Shown here: positions 8,567 through 16,843 of the stretch, one piece after another
Layout: the number at the start of each line of letters is the position of its first letter
Numbering within the stretch: position 1 is the stretch's first letter
NCBI GenBank assembly: GCA_020850325.1
Contig: JADZEW010000021.1
Coordinates: 1 to 64,000 of the forward strand
Direction: 5' to 3'
From: Methanoregulaceae archaeon
GTDB taxonomy: Bacteria; Armatimonadota; Fimbriimonadia; Fimbriimonadales; Fimbriimonadaceae
Length of the DNA stretch: 64,000 bases
Translations under genes and position numbers: made by a program
The notes under the pieces: model-generated
Told to the model about the DNA's origin: nothing
The model's input: only the letters and a program-made list of their open reading frames with translations
The model's database searches: none

Positions 8567-9087
8567 TGAAGGGAACGTGCTCACGAATGTTCGCGGCGCT
8601 CGTGGATCTTGCGGAAGGGCGAGAGAGCGCCGAAGCGGCAGCGCACGTGGCCCAGTGTGCGAGTTGTGCGGGGGTGCTTAGAGACTTGGAGCGCGGCGTT
8701 CGGTCTTTGAGGGCCGGGTTCTACGATGCTCCTGCCGACGTCACCGCGGCCGCAAAGTCGATCTTCCCTCTGCCGGTGCGGGTTGCCGTCCGCTTACTCG
8801 GTACGACGCTGGCTGGCGCTGGAGCGCGAGGCGAAACCGCGGTTCAAGCGGCCTACGAGTTTGAGGGTGGGCGCGCTCGGATCCTCTATCAGCCCGAAGA
8901 AGAGGGCTGGTCGGTGATGGCCCGAGTCGAGGGCGAAGGCTGGCGAGCTTTTCCCGCAGAGCTGGATGAGCAGGGTCGGGTGGAGTTTCGCGTTCAGGCT
9001 CTTGGAGAAGCCCGCCTGAGGCTCGTTCGCGAGGGGGTCGAGGTTGTGATCGATCCTCCTTCCGAGGAAGCAGATGCTTCCCGCTGA
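8563..9087 (+). CDS. Putative zinc-motif anti-sigma factor
   Basis: The 174-residue protein has an N-terminal helical segment with H28-x3-C32-x2-C35 (HVAQCASC), the H-x3-C-x2-C signature of ZAS-type anti-sigma domains. No convincing transmembrane helix follows, so it appears soluble, unlike most ECF anti-sigmas. The C-terminal half (about 85-170) is a beta-rich domain (YEFEGGRARILYQPEEEGWS, GWRAFPAELDEQGRVEFRVQ) that could sense a signal or be a protease substrate. The ATG at 8563 is chosen for its ATGA overlap with the sigma gene; the longer frame starts inside that gene. It overlaps the CHAT gene by 14 nt. Function is inferred from motif and position. Confidence 0.7.
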   Translation: MMKGTCSRMFAALVDLAEGRESAEAAAHVAQCASCAGVLRDLERGVRSLRAGFYDAPADVTAAAKSIFPLPVRVAVRLLGTTLAGAGARGETAVQAAYEFEGGRARILYQPEEEGWSVMARVEGEGWRAFPAELDEQGRVEFRVQALGEARLRLVREGVEVVIDPPSEEADASR

Positions 9088-11587
9088 AGCGATCGAGGCG
9101 CTAGAGCGCGGCGATCGTTCCGCCATTCTAGCGTCGCGGGGGATGGAGGGCCTCAGCCAGGCTTACTTCTTGCGGATTGCGCAGTGTCTGGGGTCTGACC
9201 CTTCGGCGGCGATTCGTCTTGGTCGGGCGTATCGATTGTTGCTCGAGTGCGGAGATCGAGCCGACTACGTCTGGCGAGCCCGCGGCGGCGCGTTGAGAGC
9301 CGAAGGGAAGTGGAAGCCGAGCGCGGCGGCATTTCTCTTGGCCGGCGAAGCCGCCCACGACCCGATTGAAAGGCTTACTTTTACCGTAGGGGCGATTGAC
9401 TCGTTTGCGCGAGCGGGAATGGGTGAAGAAGCGGTGCGCCTGGGTCGGAGGCTCTCGCGGCGGCTCGCCCCTCTCGATCCAATGCAAGCCGCTCGGGCGA
9501 ACCTAAATCTCGGTAACGCGCTGATTTGGCAGGATCGCTATCGCGAGGCGCAGCAGGCGTACTCGCGTGCCATCGACCACGTGCCTACGGATTTTGAGCG
9601 TGCGGCTGTCCTCCTAGGTCGCAGCACGGCCACGCTCTTTCATGGCCAGTTACCCGGAGCCCAAGCCGATGCCATCGAGGCCAAAGCGATCTTCGAGTCC
9701 CTCGAGATGGAGGTCCATGCTGCGCAGGCTGACGTCAACTTGGCGCGTATTGATCTGCTGACGGGACGTCTCGATGACGCGTGGGAACGACTTCGGCAGC
9801 TGGAAGAAGATCTGGACAGTCTGCCCGACCAAGCCCGGACCCTTGAGTTCCTAGGGGATACCTACTTTGCGCTCAACCTTTACGAAGAGGCGGCGAGTGC
9901 CTATCGAGCGGCGGAACCCCTGGCTCGGTCGATGCCGCTCAACCGCGGGAATGACTTGCTCGGGCTTGGTCGGGCGCTGGATCGCTTGGGCAGACCGCGA
10001 GAAGCCAGCGATGCCCTCTCAAAGGCGGTGCGTGCCTACCGGAAGGCGGGCAACGAAGCTTGGGAACGCATTGCTCAGGCGGAACTCGCTCAACTGCAGT
10101 CGAACGGTCGTCGGCTGATGCCGATCGCCCGCCGGCTGGCGGCACTGGGTTCTCGATTTGCAGCGGCTGAGGTTGCGCTCGCCGCGGCCCAGTTGGGTGA
10201 TCGGGAAGCTCTGGAGTTCGCCGGGCCGCTGATCCGGCGGTTCGGATACGTCAGCTTGCGTTGGAGACTTGATTGGCAGACGGCTAGGCACACCGGCCGA
10301 TTGGCTGACTACCGGCGCATGGCGCGCGGGTTGGTCGCCGACCGGCTGATGGTGCGTTCGGTCGCGGCACGCACGGCGTATCTGCGAGACCGCGGCGTTG
10401 CCCTCCGCGAGTTTCTGGTCCGGCTGCTCGAAGAGGGATCTCCCAAGTCGCTCCGTGAGGCCCTACGGTGGATCGCGCAGACGCGCTCGGCCGCGCTCAT
10501 CGACGAGATTCTCGCCGCGCCAACCTACGAACCTCTTCGGGAGAAACTGGAGTGGTTGCGCGCCCAGACTCCCACGATGGCCCCGGCAGACGGAGCGCGC
10601 TACGCACCGCCCGTCAAACTGCGCGGGGACGAGTTGATGATGGGGTTTGCCCAACTGGGACCGACCCCGGCGATCACCTTGTTCGACGAAGGCGCATCGA
10701 CGTCGGTGTGGGTCGACCTAGGCGATTCTTTTAGCAAGATCAGCAACCATGGCGTCGAGTCCGTGCCCACGCGATGTATCAAAGACACCCTGCGCTGGCT
10801 CCAGTTTGAGATGATGGGTCCAATGAGTTTGCGCACCGTAGACAGCGCCGCCTGCGACGAACTCGTGGCGGACTTGCGCCGGTTGCTGGGCGAACATGAG
10901 TCGACCATTTGCCCGGATGGCTTGTTGTGGCAGGTGCCTTGGCCGCTGCTTTCCGAGGCGGAACCGATTGTGGCCCTGAGCCCTCAGTTCCGGGCCGGGG
11001 CGGATTGGCGGCTTCCCGACCGCCCCAGGATGTGCATTTGGGCGCAGCTCGATCCGACGCTGCCTGCGGTTGCCCAAGAGGTTCGTGCGCTTCAGCGCTG
11101 TTTCCCAAGCGCCAAGATCTGCACGACCGCCGAGCAGGCACGAGACTCACTGTCCGAATCGTGGGACTACCTTCACGTAGCGACCCACGCCCGCAGCAAC
11201 GGAGACAATCCGATGTTTGGCTACGTGGAGTTCTCAGATGGGCCGGTGTTTGGCGTAGAAATCGCTCGGAGCAGACTCGACGTGAGATTAGCGGTTCTGG
11301 CGGCATGCGATACCGCGCGGTTCAATCTTGACTTTCCGGAAGAGCCGCATGGATTGGCGCGCGCCTTCCTGGCGCGAGGTGCTTCTGCGGTTGTTGCCGC
11401 ACAATGGCCCTTGGATGACGAGGCAGCTTGTGTTACCATAGAGTCGTTTGCGAACGCCCTTGCCGAGGGAGAGTCGGTGCGCACGAGCCTGGCGCGCGCC
11501 CGAGGTCGTTGCCGATCGCAGTTTGCTCACCCCTACTTCTGGGGAGCTTTGATCTTGCTTGCCGGATACCAAAATGAACGTACGTAG
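9074..11587 (+). CDS. TPR-CHAT protein (caspase-like cysteine protease)
   Basis: The 837-residue cytoplasmic protein has a long alpha-solenoid of TPR-like helix pairs (about 60-480; e.g. ARANLNLGNALIWQDRYREA, RTLEFLGDTYFALNLYEEAA) and a C-terminal CHAT domain (about 600-835). The caspase-clan dyad is visible: H705 in LHVATHARSNGDNP and C745 in LAVLAACDTARF, followed by LARAFLARGASAVVAAQWPL, the conserved CHAT strand-helix. TPR-CHAT proteins are effectors or sensors in bacterial conflict systems; in type III-E CRISPR, TPR-CHAT (Csx29) cleaves Csx30, which restrains an RpoE sigma. Here the neighbours are an ECF sigma and putative anti-sigma upstream and a subtilisin downstream, with 14-nt overlaps at both ends. 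Substrate and trigger are unknown. Confidence 0.88.
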   Translation: MLPAEAIEALERGDRSAILASRGMEGLSQAYFLRIAQCLGSDPSAAIRLGRAYRLLLECGDRADYVWRARGGALRAEGKWKPSAAAFLLAGEAAHDPIERLTFTVGAIDSFARAGMGEEAVRLGRRLSRRLAPLDPMQAARANLNLGNALIWQDRYREAQQAYSRAIDHVPTDFERAAVLLGRSTATLFHGQLPGAQADAIEAKAIFESLEMEVHAAQADVNLARIDLLTGRLDDAWERLRQLEEDLDSLPDQARTLEFLGDTYFALNLYEEAASAYRAAEPLARSMPLNRGNDLLGLGRALDRLGRPREASDALSKAVRAYRKAGNEAWERIAQAELAQLQSNGRRLMPIARRLAALGSRFAAAEVALAAAQLGDREALEFAGPLIRRFGYVSLRWRLDWQTARHTGRLADYRRMARGLVADRLMVRSVAARTAYLRDRGVALREFLVRLLEEGSPKSLREALRWIAQTRSAALIDEILAAPTYEPLREKLEWLRAQTPTMAPADGARYAPPVKLRGDELMMGFAQLGPTPAITLFDEGASTSVWVDLGDSFSKISNHGVESVPTRCIKDTLRWLQFEMMGPMSLRTVDSAACDELVADLRRLLGEHESTICPDGLLWQVPWPLLSEAEPIVALSPQFRAGADWRLPDRPRMCIWAQLDPTLPAVAQEVRALQRCFPSAKICTTAEQARDSLSESWDYLHVATHARSNGDNPMFGYVEFSDGPVFGVEIARSRLDVRLAVLAACDTARFNLDFPEEPHGLARAFLARGASAVVAAQWPLDDEAACVTIESFANALAEGESVRTSLARARGRCRSQFAHPYFWGALILLAGYQNERT

Positions 11588-12773
11588 CTTCCTTAGATTG
11601 ACCCCGATGCTCTTGACGCTCGCCTCGGCGGGAGCTTACGGGCAGGTAAACCTGATCGCCCGGCTGCATCCGGGTGCGAATCCTGCGCTGATTGCCTACC
11701 AATACGGTATCCAATACAAAGAGAAGGCTCCCGCCGCGCCGTTCTATCTCTTCTTCGTGCGCGCCGGGCTGGATCCGGAAGCGATCCAGCTTCAGATGGC
11801 GACGAATCCCAATGTGGCGTGGGTCGAGGACGATCTAAAGCTGGAGAGTCCCGAGGGGGTCAGTGGAGGCAAGGGCGGCACGGTCGGCGCGATCAACGAT
11901 CGGAACAACGGATATGCGCTCAACGCCGGCGTGTTCAATCAGATTGGCTTCTACAAACCGTTCACGCTGCAGTGGGGCCGACCCGTTCGAATAGCCCTGC
12001 TGGACACGGGCCTGGCACCTAACCTGACCAGCCTCTGGTCGAGGGCCGTCGCCCGTTACAACGCGGTCGAGCCGGGCACGCTGCCGCTCGACGTTGCCCG
12101 GCGCACGGACTCGAACTTGAACGGCAAGTACGACGAGGGCGTCGGCCACGGCACCTTTGTCGCCGGGCTGATCGACCAGATCTCTCCGAAGAGCTTGCTC
12201 GTCATCGCGCGGGTTGCCGACAGCGACGGGGTTTCCAGCGCTTGGCGGCTGATCAAGGGTCTCTCGTACAGCGTTGCGGTTGGCGCGGAAGTGGCGAACA
12301 TCAGCCTGGGATCGCCGGGCAATGTCCCCGCGCTCAGCGACGTTATCGAGTGGGCTCAGCTCAACGGCACGCTGGTGATTGCCGCCGCTGGCAATGAGAA
12401 TCGCGACATGGTGTACGACCCGGCAGGGATTTCCAAGGTGCTCGCCGTTACCGGAGTCGATGGAGCAGACCGTAAGGCGGTCTTCTCGAACTTCCATGGC
12501 AAAATCGAGTCGTGCGCACCGGCAACCGGCTTGCGAAGCTACGGAATCGGCCCCAACATGGTGATCTGGTCGGGTACCTCGTTCGCGGCACCGTTGGTGA
12601 GCGGCGCGGTCATCGAGTGTCTGAGGCACCTGCCCGCAAAGATGAGCGTCGAAGTCCTATTCGACCGCGTTGAGGCAAGCGGCATGAACATCGATGCGCT
12701 GAATCCCGGCTACCAGGGTCATTTGGGTCGGCGCCTATGGCTGCCCGATCTCTGGCTGAAGATCAAGGGCTAG
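11574..12773 (+). CDS. Secreted subtilisin-like serine protease (S8)
   Basis: The 399-residue exported protease has a signal peptide (MNVRSFLRLTPMLLTLASAG, cleavage near AYGQ), an inhibitor-I9-like prodomain (about 27-95, ending NPNVAWVEDDLKLE) and a complete S8 catalytic domain. The triad is D144 (RIALLDTGLAPN), H192 (GVGHGTFVAGLIDQ) and S336 (WSGTSFAAPLVSGAV), and an oxyanion-type asparagine sits in IAAAGNENRD. The ATG at 11574 is preferred over the TTG at 11559 because it starts directly at the signal peptide. It overlaps the TPR-CHAT gene by 14 nt and is the last gene of the cassette, so it is probably an output or extracytoplasmic arm of the system. Confidence 0.9.
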   Translation: MNVRSFLRLTPMLLTLASAGAYGQVNLIARLHPGANPALIAYQYGIQYKEKAPAAPFYLFFVRAGLDPEAIQLQMATNPNVAWVEDDLKLESPEGVSGGKGGTVGAINDRNNGYALNAGVFNQIGFYKPFTLQWGRPVRIALLDTGLAPNLTSLWSRAVARYNAVEPGTLPLDVARRTDSNLNGKYDEGVGHGTFVAGLIDQISPKSLLVIARVADSDGVSSAWRLIKGLSYSVAVGAEVANISLGSPGNVPALSDVIEWAQLNGTLVIAAAGNENRDMVYDPAGISKVLAVTGVDGADRKAVFSNFHGKIESCAPATGLRSYGIGPNMVIWSGTSFAAPLVSGAVIECLRHLPAKMSVEVLFDRVEASGMNIDALNPGYQGHLGRRLWLPDLWLKIKG

Positions 12774-12815
12774 AGCCGTTCGTCCGGGTCGGGCTGGTTG
12801 TGCCACCATCTTCGG

Positions 12816-13487
12816 GTGGAAGAAGAAAGCCAGTTGACGCTTCGCGAGGCGTGGTCGAGCGTGATCGCGCCTGAGGACTACGAACTCCACATGGCGAACG
12901 TGGGTCAGGCGCAAGCCAACGCCGACCTCATGCGGGAACTCGTCTGCGGCGGATCGAGTAAAGTCGGGCAGCGACTCCTCTTTGCAGGCTGTGGACCTGG
13001 GCAGTTTCTGGAAGTCGCTTCCCCCGACTATCTCCTGCCGCATCGGTGCGTGTTCACGGACCTGAGCCGGGCGTTCATCGAGCAAGTTCAGACCCGGGCG
13101 GAATCGATAGGGCTCGACTTCGAGGCGCTTGTCGACGACGTCGAGGATTCCCAACTGGAGCCCGGATTCGACGTGATCATCCTCGTGCTCGTGCTCGAAC
13201 ACACCCAGTGGCAACGCACGCTCACCGAGATGATCCGCCTTCAATGCGAGCGGCTGATCATCGTCATCCAGCGGAATCCCACCGAGATGGCCACGATGGT
13301 GACTCCGAACCGCGAGTTGCCGGGCACCTTGAAGGCGTGTGCTCAAGGTGAGAAGCCGAGGCTTCTCGAGCCCGAGGAGCTTGTGTCGTTCCTCGGCGAG
13401 CGAGGATTTGTCGAGCGGCACCGCGAGGTGCGAGACGTGGCGGACGGGAAAGCGATGATCGGATTCGTGTTTGAGGAGCAAGGATAA
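12816..13487 (+). CDS. Class I SAM-dependent methyltransferase
   Basis: The roughly 223-residue protein shows a Rossmann-fold methyltransferase pattern: motif I RLLFAGCGPGQFLEVAS, an acidic residue ending strand 2 (RCVFTDLSRAFIE), and DVIILVLVLEHTQWQRTLTE as the post-II/III region. The acceptor substrate is unknown. The start is uncertain: GTG at 12816 (MEEESQLTLREAWSS) is plausible, TTG at 12798 is also in frame. It ends 4 nt before the ABC exporter start with an overlapping ribosome binding site, so the two are probably co-transcribed and the methyltransferase may modify an exported product. Confidence 0.75.
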   Translation: MEEESQLTLREAWSSVIAPEDYELHMANVGQAQANADLMRELVCGGSSKVGQRLLFAGCGPGQFLEVASPDYLLPHRCVFTDLSRAFIEQVQTRAESIGLDFEALVDDVEDSQLEPGFDVIILVLVLEHTQWQRTLTEMIRLQCERLIIVIQRNPTEMATMVTPNRELPGTLKACAQGEKPRLLEPEELVSFLGERGFVERHREVRDVADGKAMIGFVFEEQG

Positions 13488-13491
13488 CCAC

Positions 13492-15267
13492 TTGACTGAT
13501 ACTGGATTGAAGCGACTCTGGAGTTACGCGCGGCCCCACCGCGGAAAGGTCGCCCTCGCGACCACGTGGACCACCCTCGGCAAGGTGATGGACGTTGCGC
13601 CGGAGATTCTCATCGGCGCGGTGATCGACGTCGTCGTGCGCGGCGAGCAGTCGTTCATGGCAACTGCATTCGGCGTCACCGATCGGTGGGAGCAGCTCGT
13701 CATCCTCGCCGTGCTCAACGGCTGCATCTGGATTCTTGAGTCCACGTTCGGCTACCTGAGTGCGCTCGCGTGGCGAAACCTCGCTCAAACCCTGGAGCAC
13801 GAGATCCGCACCGATTTGTATTCGAACGTGCAGGGCCTGGAAGTCGCTTACTTCGAGGACACGACGAGCGGCGGCCTGCTGAGCATCCTGAACGACGACG
13901 TGAATCAGCTCGAGCGATTTCTCGACGGAGGCGCTTCGTCGATCATCGACTTGTTCTGGAATGTCGTCCTCGTCGGCGCGGTGTTCGCGGCGAGTTCGCT
14001 GCTCCTCACGACCTTCGCATTCCTGCCGATTCCGCTGATCGTGCTCGGTTCGATGTACTACCAGAAGCGGCTGATGCCCCTTTACAGCAAGGTCCGTGAG
14101 GCGGTTTCCGAACTCAGCTCGACGCTGAGTGCGAACCTCGGCGGCATCACGACGATCAAGGCGTTCAACGCCGAAACCCGCGAAGCCGACCGGCTTGCCC
14201 AGGTTTCCGACGACTACCGCCAGGCGAACCGCGACGCGATTCGATTCTCGGCCGCGTTCGTGCCGCTGATCCGCATGTTTATCCTCACCGGGTTCAGCTG
14301 TACGCTAGTGATCGGTGGGTGGCTGGTGCTCAATGAGCGGCTCGAAGTCGGCTTGTACTCGGTTCTCGTGTTTATGACCCAGCGGTTGCTGTGGCCGATG
14401 ACCCGCCTCGGCGAAACGCTCGACCAGTATCAGCGGGCTATGGCTTCGACCAAACGCATCTTCGGGCTGATGGACACCCGGCCGACGATGGCCGAAGGGG
14501 TCAAGGCGCTGCCTGCGCCCATCCGAGGCGAGATCAAGTTCGAGAACGTATCGTTTGGCTACGCGGATGGGCCCGACATCTTAAATGGCATCGAGCTCCA
14601 CGTGCCGGCGGGCGAGACCCATGCGATCGTCGGGGCCACGGGGGCCGGGAAATCGACGATGTTGCGGCTACTGCTGCGCTTCCACGACGCGCGGCAGGGC
14701 AGGGTGCTCATCGACGGCCAAGATGTGCGCGACCTCGGCTACGCATCGCTCCGCGGTGCGATGGGCTACGTCAGCCAGGACGTATTCTTGTTCCACGGCT
14801 CTGTGCGGGACAATATCGCGTACGGTCGCCCGGATGCCTCCGATGCCGAAATCGAAGAAGCGGCCCGCCTGGCCGAGGCCCACGATTTCATTGTCGAGCT
14901 GCCGCAGGGCTACGCGACGGTGGTCGGCGAGCGGGGCCAGAAGCTCTCCGGCGGTCAGCGCCAGCGGCTATCCCTCGCCCGGGCGATCCTGCGCGATCCC
15001 GCGATCTTGGTGCTGGATGAGGCCACTTCGGCGGTCGACAACGAGACCGAAGCCGCGATCCAGCGCTCGCTCGCTACGGTGACGAAGGGCAGGACCTCGG
15101 TGGTCATCGCGCATCGACTGTCGACGGTCCGCGACGCGGACCGGATCTGGGTGCTCGAAGCGGGCAAGGTGCTGGAGGCGGGCACGCATGACGAACTGGT
15201 CGCCGGTGGTGGGCTCTACGCGGCACTCTGGCGCGTTCAAACGGGTGAGTTGATGCACCATCACTAA
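13492..15267 (+). CDS. ABC exporter, fused permease and ATPase
   Basis: The 591-residue half-transporter has six N-terminal transmembrane helices (about 15-310; ABC transporter type 1 fold) and a nucleotide-binding domain (about 335-585). Walker A is GATGAGKST, the ABC signature LSGGQRQRLSLARAIL is followed by Walker B ILVLDEATSAVD, and the switch histidine lies in VVIAHRLSTVRDADRI. It is MsbA/multidrug-exporter-like and would work as a homodimer; the substrate is unknown. The TTG at 13492 is preferred over the TTG at 13471 because AAGGA (13480-13484) sits 7 nt upstream of it. It closely follows the methyltransferase. Confidence 0.9.
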   Translation: MTDTGLKRLWSYARPHRGKVALATTWTTLGKVMDVAPEILIGAVIDVVVRGEQSFMATAFGVTDRWEQLVILAVLNGCIWILESTFGYLSALAWRNLAQTLEHEIRTDLYSNVQGLEVAYFEDTTSGGLLSILNDDVNQLERFLDGGASSIIDLFWNVVLVGAVFAASSLLLTTFAFLPIPLIVLGSMYYQKRLMPLYSKVREAVSELSSTLSANLGGITTIKAFNAETREADRLAQVSDDYRQANRDAIRFSAAFVPLIRMFILTGFSCTLVIGGWLVLNERLEVGLYSVLVFMTQRLLWPMTRLGETLDQYQRAMASTKRIFGLMDTRPTMAEGVKALPAPIRGEIKFENVSFGYADGPDILNGIELHVPAGETHAIVGATGAGKSTMLRLLLRFHDARQGRVLIDGQDVRDLGYASLRGAMGYVSQDVFLFHGSVRDNIAYGRPDASDAEIEEAARLAEAHDFIVELPQGYATVVGERGQKLSGGQRQRLSLARAILRDPAILVLDEATSAVDNETEAAIQRSLATVTKGRTSVVIAHRLSTVRDADRIWVLEAGKVLEAGTHDELVAGGGLYAALWRVQTGELMHHH

Positions 15268-15288
15268 CGTTATGCTTGCGCATCAATA

Positions 15289-15318
15289 CATCATGATGCG
15301 ATGATGCGGCGTCATAAT
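15289..15318 (+). promoter_or_regulatory. Candidate operator and promoter of the vapBC-like pair
   Basis: CATCATGATG (15289-15298) is a perfect 10-bp palindrome, followed by an imperfect ATGATGC/GCGTCAT inverted repeat and CATAAT (15313-15318), which ends 6 nt before the antitoxin ATG. Palindromes here are expected for autoregulation by a ribbon-helix-helix antitoxin. Confidence 0.4.
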
Positions 15319-15324
15319 GATGAT

Positions 15325-15558
15325 ATGAGGACGACGATCGATCTGGATCCGCAGGCGCTGAAAGTCGCCAAATCAGCGGCGCGGGCGCGCAAGGTCAGCT
15401 TGGGCAAGATCTTCAGCGAGGCCCTGCTGCAGGTGTATGCCCCGAATGCGACCAAGAAAGCCCGCATCGTCGTGGACGAGTTTGGTTTCCCGACCCTTGA
15501 CATCGGTCGCCTGATCACATATGAAGAAGTCAAGGCATTCCTGGAGGATGAGGATTGA
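15325..15558 (+). CDS. VapB-like antitoxin
   Basis: The 77-residue protein begins MRTTIDLDPQALKVAKSAAR, a ribbon-helix-helix DNA-binding pattern: a short strand (RTTIDLD) followed by two helices around VSLGKIFSEALL. The C-terminal half (VVDEFGFPTLDIGRL...EEVKAFLEDED) is acidic and fits the toxin-binding segment. The ATG at 15325 is chosen over 15301 because it starts exactly at the ribbon strand and lies 6 nt after CATAAT. Its TGA overlaps the TTG start of the PIN-domain toxin gene. It would neutralise the toxin and repress the operon. Confidence 0.82.
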   Translation: MRTTIDLDPQALKVAKSAARARKVSLGKIFSEALLQVYAPNATKKARIVVDEFGFPTLDIGRLITYEEVKAFLEDED

Positions 15559-15965
15559 CTTTCCTTGCCGATGCGAATGTGCTCATCGCAAGGGCATCCT
15601 CATCGCATCAGTTCCATGCGCGGGCGAAGCGCTGGCTCGCTTCGGTCGAGCAGTTTGCGGTCTGTCCGATCACTGAAGGTGCTCTGGTTCGATTCCTTAA
15701 GTGGCAATATCCGAATGACCGTCGCGTCGCACGAGAGATGCTCGCGGTGCTGGCGACCTTCCCGGGGTTCGAGTTTTGGCCCGACGACTTGTCTTACCGT
15801 GGCGTGGATCTTGAGATGATCGGGGACCACAAGCAAGTCACCGACGCCTACCTCGTCGCGCTCGCCCGTTCAAAAGGCGGCAAGCTCGCGACCTTCGACG
15901 AAGCCCTGGCGGTGTTCTATCCCGAGGTCGAGTTGGTGAGTGTCGAGCCACCAAACCCCGCATAA
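15555..15965 (+). CDS. VapC-like PIN-domain toxin ribonuclease
   Basis: The 136-residue protein has the acidic constellation of PIN nucleases: D6 in MTFLADANVLIARA, E in CPITEGALVRFL, D in QVTDAYLVALA and D in LATFDEALAVF. VapC toxins are Mg-dependent RNases that cleave tRNA or rRNA. The TTG at 15555 overlaps the antitoxin stop, so translation is coupled. The reading frame and all four acidic residues are intact, so it is probably functional. Gene order (antitoxin first) is standard. Confidence 0.88.
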   Translation: MTFLADANVLIARASSSHQFHARAKRWLASVEQFAVCPITEGALVRFLKWQYPNDRRVAREMLAVLATFPGFEFWPDDLSYRGVDLEMIGDHKQVTDAYLVALARSKGGKLATFDEALAVFYPEVELVSVEPPNPA

Positions 15966-15994
15966 AAAGCGAGGGCCGGTGTGCCGAACCCGTA

Positions 15995-16000
15995 TAGAAT
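15995..16000 (+). promoter_or_regulatory. -10-like box of the PEP-CTERM protease gene
   Basis: TAGAAT (within TATAGAATG) ends 9 nt before the ATG at 16010, with no SD in between. The string and spacing match those before the MHS transporter. Confidence 0.45.
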
Positions 16001-16009
16001 GTAACCACC

Positions 16010-16777
16010 ATGGGCCCGAAGCACTCGCTCGCCGTCCTCGTTGCCTGTACGTTATCTTCAGGGGCGTTTGCCCTCATGCCCAACTCCGCTCCCGACACAC
16101 TGTGGACCTGGGTTGGCCAGGCGGGCGGTGGCAGTGCGACCGCCATTCGATCGAGATCCGTGATCACCGCCAAGCACGTGCCCGGACTCACCTATGGGGT
16201 CCAAGGCAACATCTACACGGCGGTCCAGCGAACCGCCCACCCGACGTACGACATCGCCATCTTGAACTTCGCCCAAGACCTTCCGGGCTGGTACGAGGTG
16301 GGTGCCGAGGCGCCCATCGACTCCAACTTGACCATCGTGGGCTGGGGCCACACGGGTGTGCTCAATGCGCAGGGCAACGGCTATGACCATGTCACCAGCC
16401 TTGGTGTGCGGCGAGCGGGCCAGAACGAACTGCACTTCAAATCGACGCTTCAGGGCTTTGGGCCGTACTTGGGAACTTGGCTGATCGAGAACGGCGATGC
16501 CATCGGCGCGGGAGGCGATTCGGGCGGCGGCTTCTTCATCGGCAACCGGCTGGTCGGAGTGACCTCGTTCGTGGGGAGCACGAACAGTTCACTGCCGAAC
16601 TACGGGTTCGCTTCCCAGAATGGCGGTGTGCCCTACATGCTCACTGGCGCGATCGACCTGACCGTTCCGGAGATTCAGACTTGGGTCCAGGCAAACGCGG
16701 TGCCGGAACCCGCAAGCGGGCTGATCTTGACCGGCGTTGCCGCGCTGGTTGTTCGGCGGCGCAAGACCAGCTGCTAG
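16010..16777 (+). CDS. Secreted trypsin-like serine protease with PEP-CTERM anchor
   Basis: The 255-residue protein has a signal peptide (MGPKHSLAVLVACTLSSGAF), a chymotrypsin-fold domain and a PEP-CTERM sorting signal. The triad residues are visible: H56 (VITAKHV), D81 (TYDIAIL) and S171 (GGDSGGG). The C-terminus has VPEPAS, a hydrophobic stretch (GLILTGVAALVV) and a basic tail RRRK, the tripartite signal processed by exosortase. It is therefore predicted to be exported, cleaved and displayed in the envelope or exopolysaccharide matrix. No exosortase gene is in the window. A TAGAAT box lies 9 nt upstream. Confidence 0.85.
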   Translation: MGPKHSLAVLVACTLSSGAFALMPNSAPDTLWTWVGQAGGGSATAIRSRSVITAKHVPGLTYGVQGNIYTAVQRTAHPTYDIAILNFAQDLPGWYEVGAEAPIDSNLTIVGWGHTGVLNAQGNGYDHVTSLGVRRAGQNELHFKSTLQGFGPYLGTWLIENGDAIGAGGDSGGGFFIGNRLVGVTSFVGSTNSSLPNYGFASQNGGVPYMLTGAIDLTVPEIQTWVQANAVPEPASGLILTGVAALVVRRRKTSC

Positions 16778-16843
16778 ACACGCAAGAGCATTGGTTTCTT
16801 GTTACTGTCCGGCTGTGCAGGCGGTACTCTTCGATGATTCGCT

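Noticed and set aside
9074-11587. Type III-E CRISPR (Craspase) locus because of a TPR-CHAT protein next to an ECF sigma
   Set aside because: No Cas7-11, Cas1/2 or repeat array occurs anywhere in the window, and the neighbouring protein is a short zinc-motif protein, not an obvious Csx30. Only the analogy is kept.
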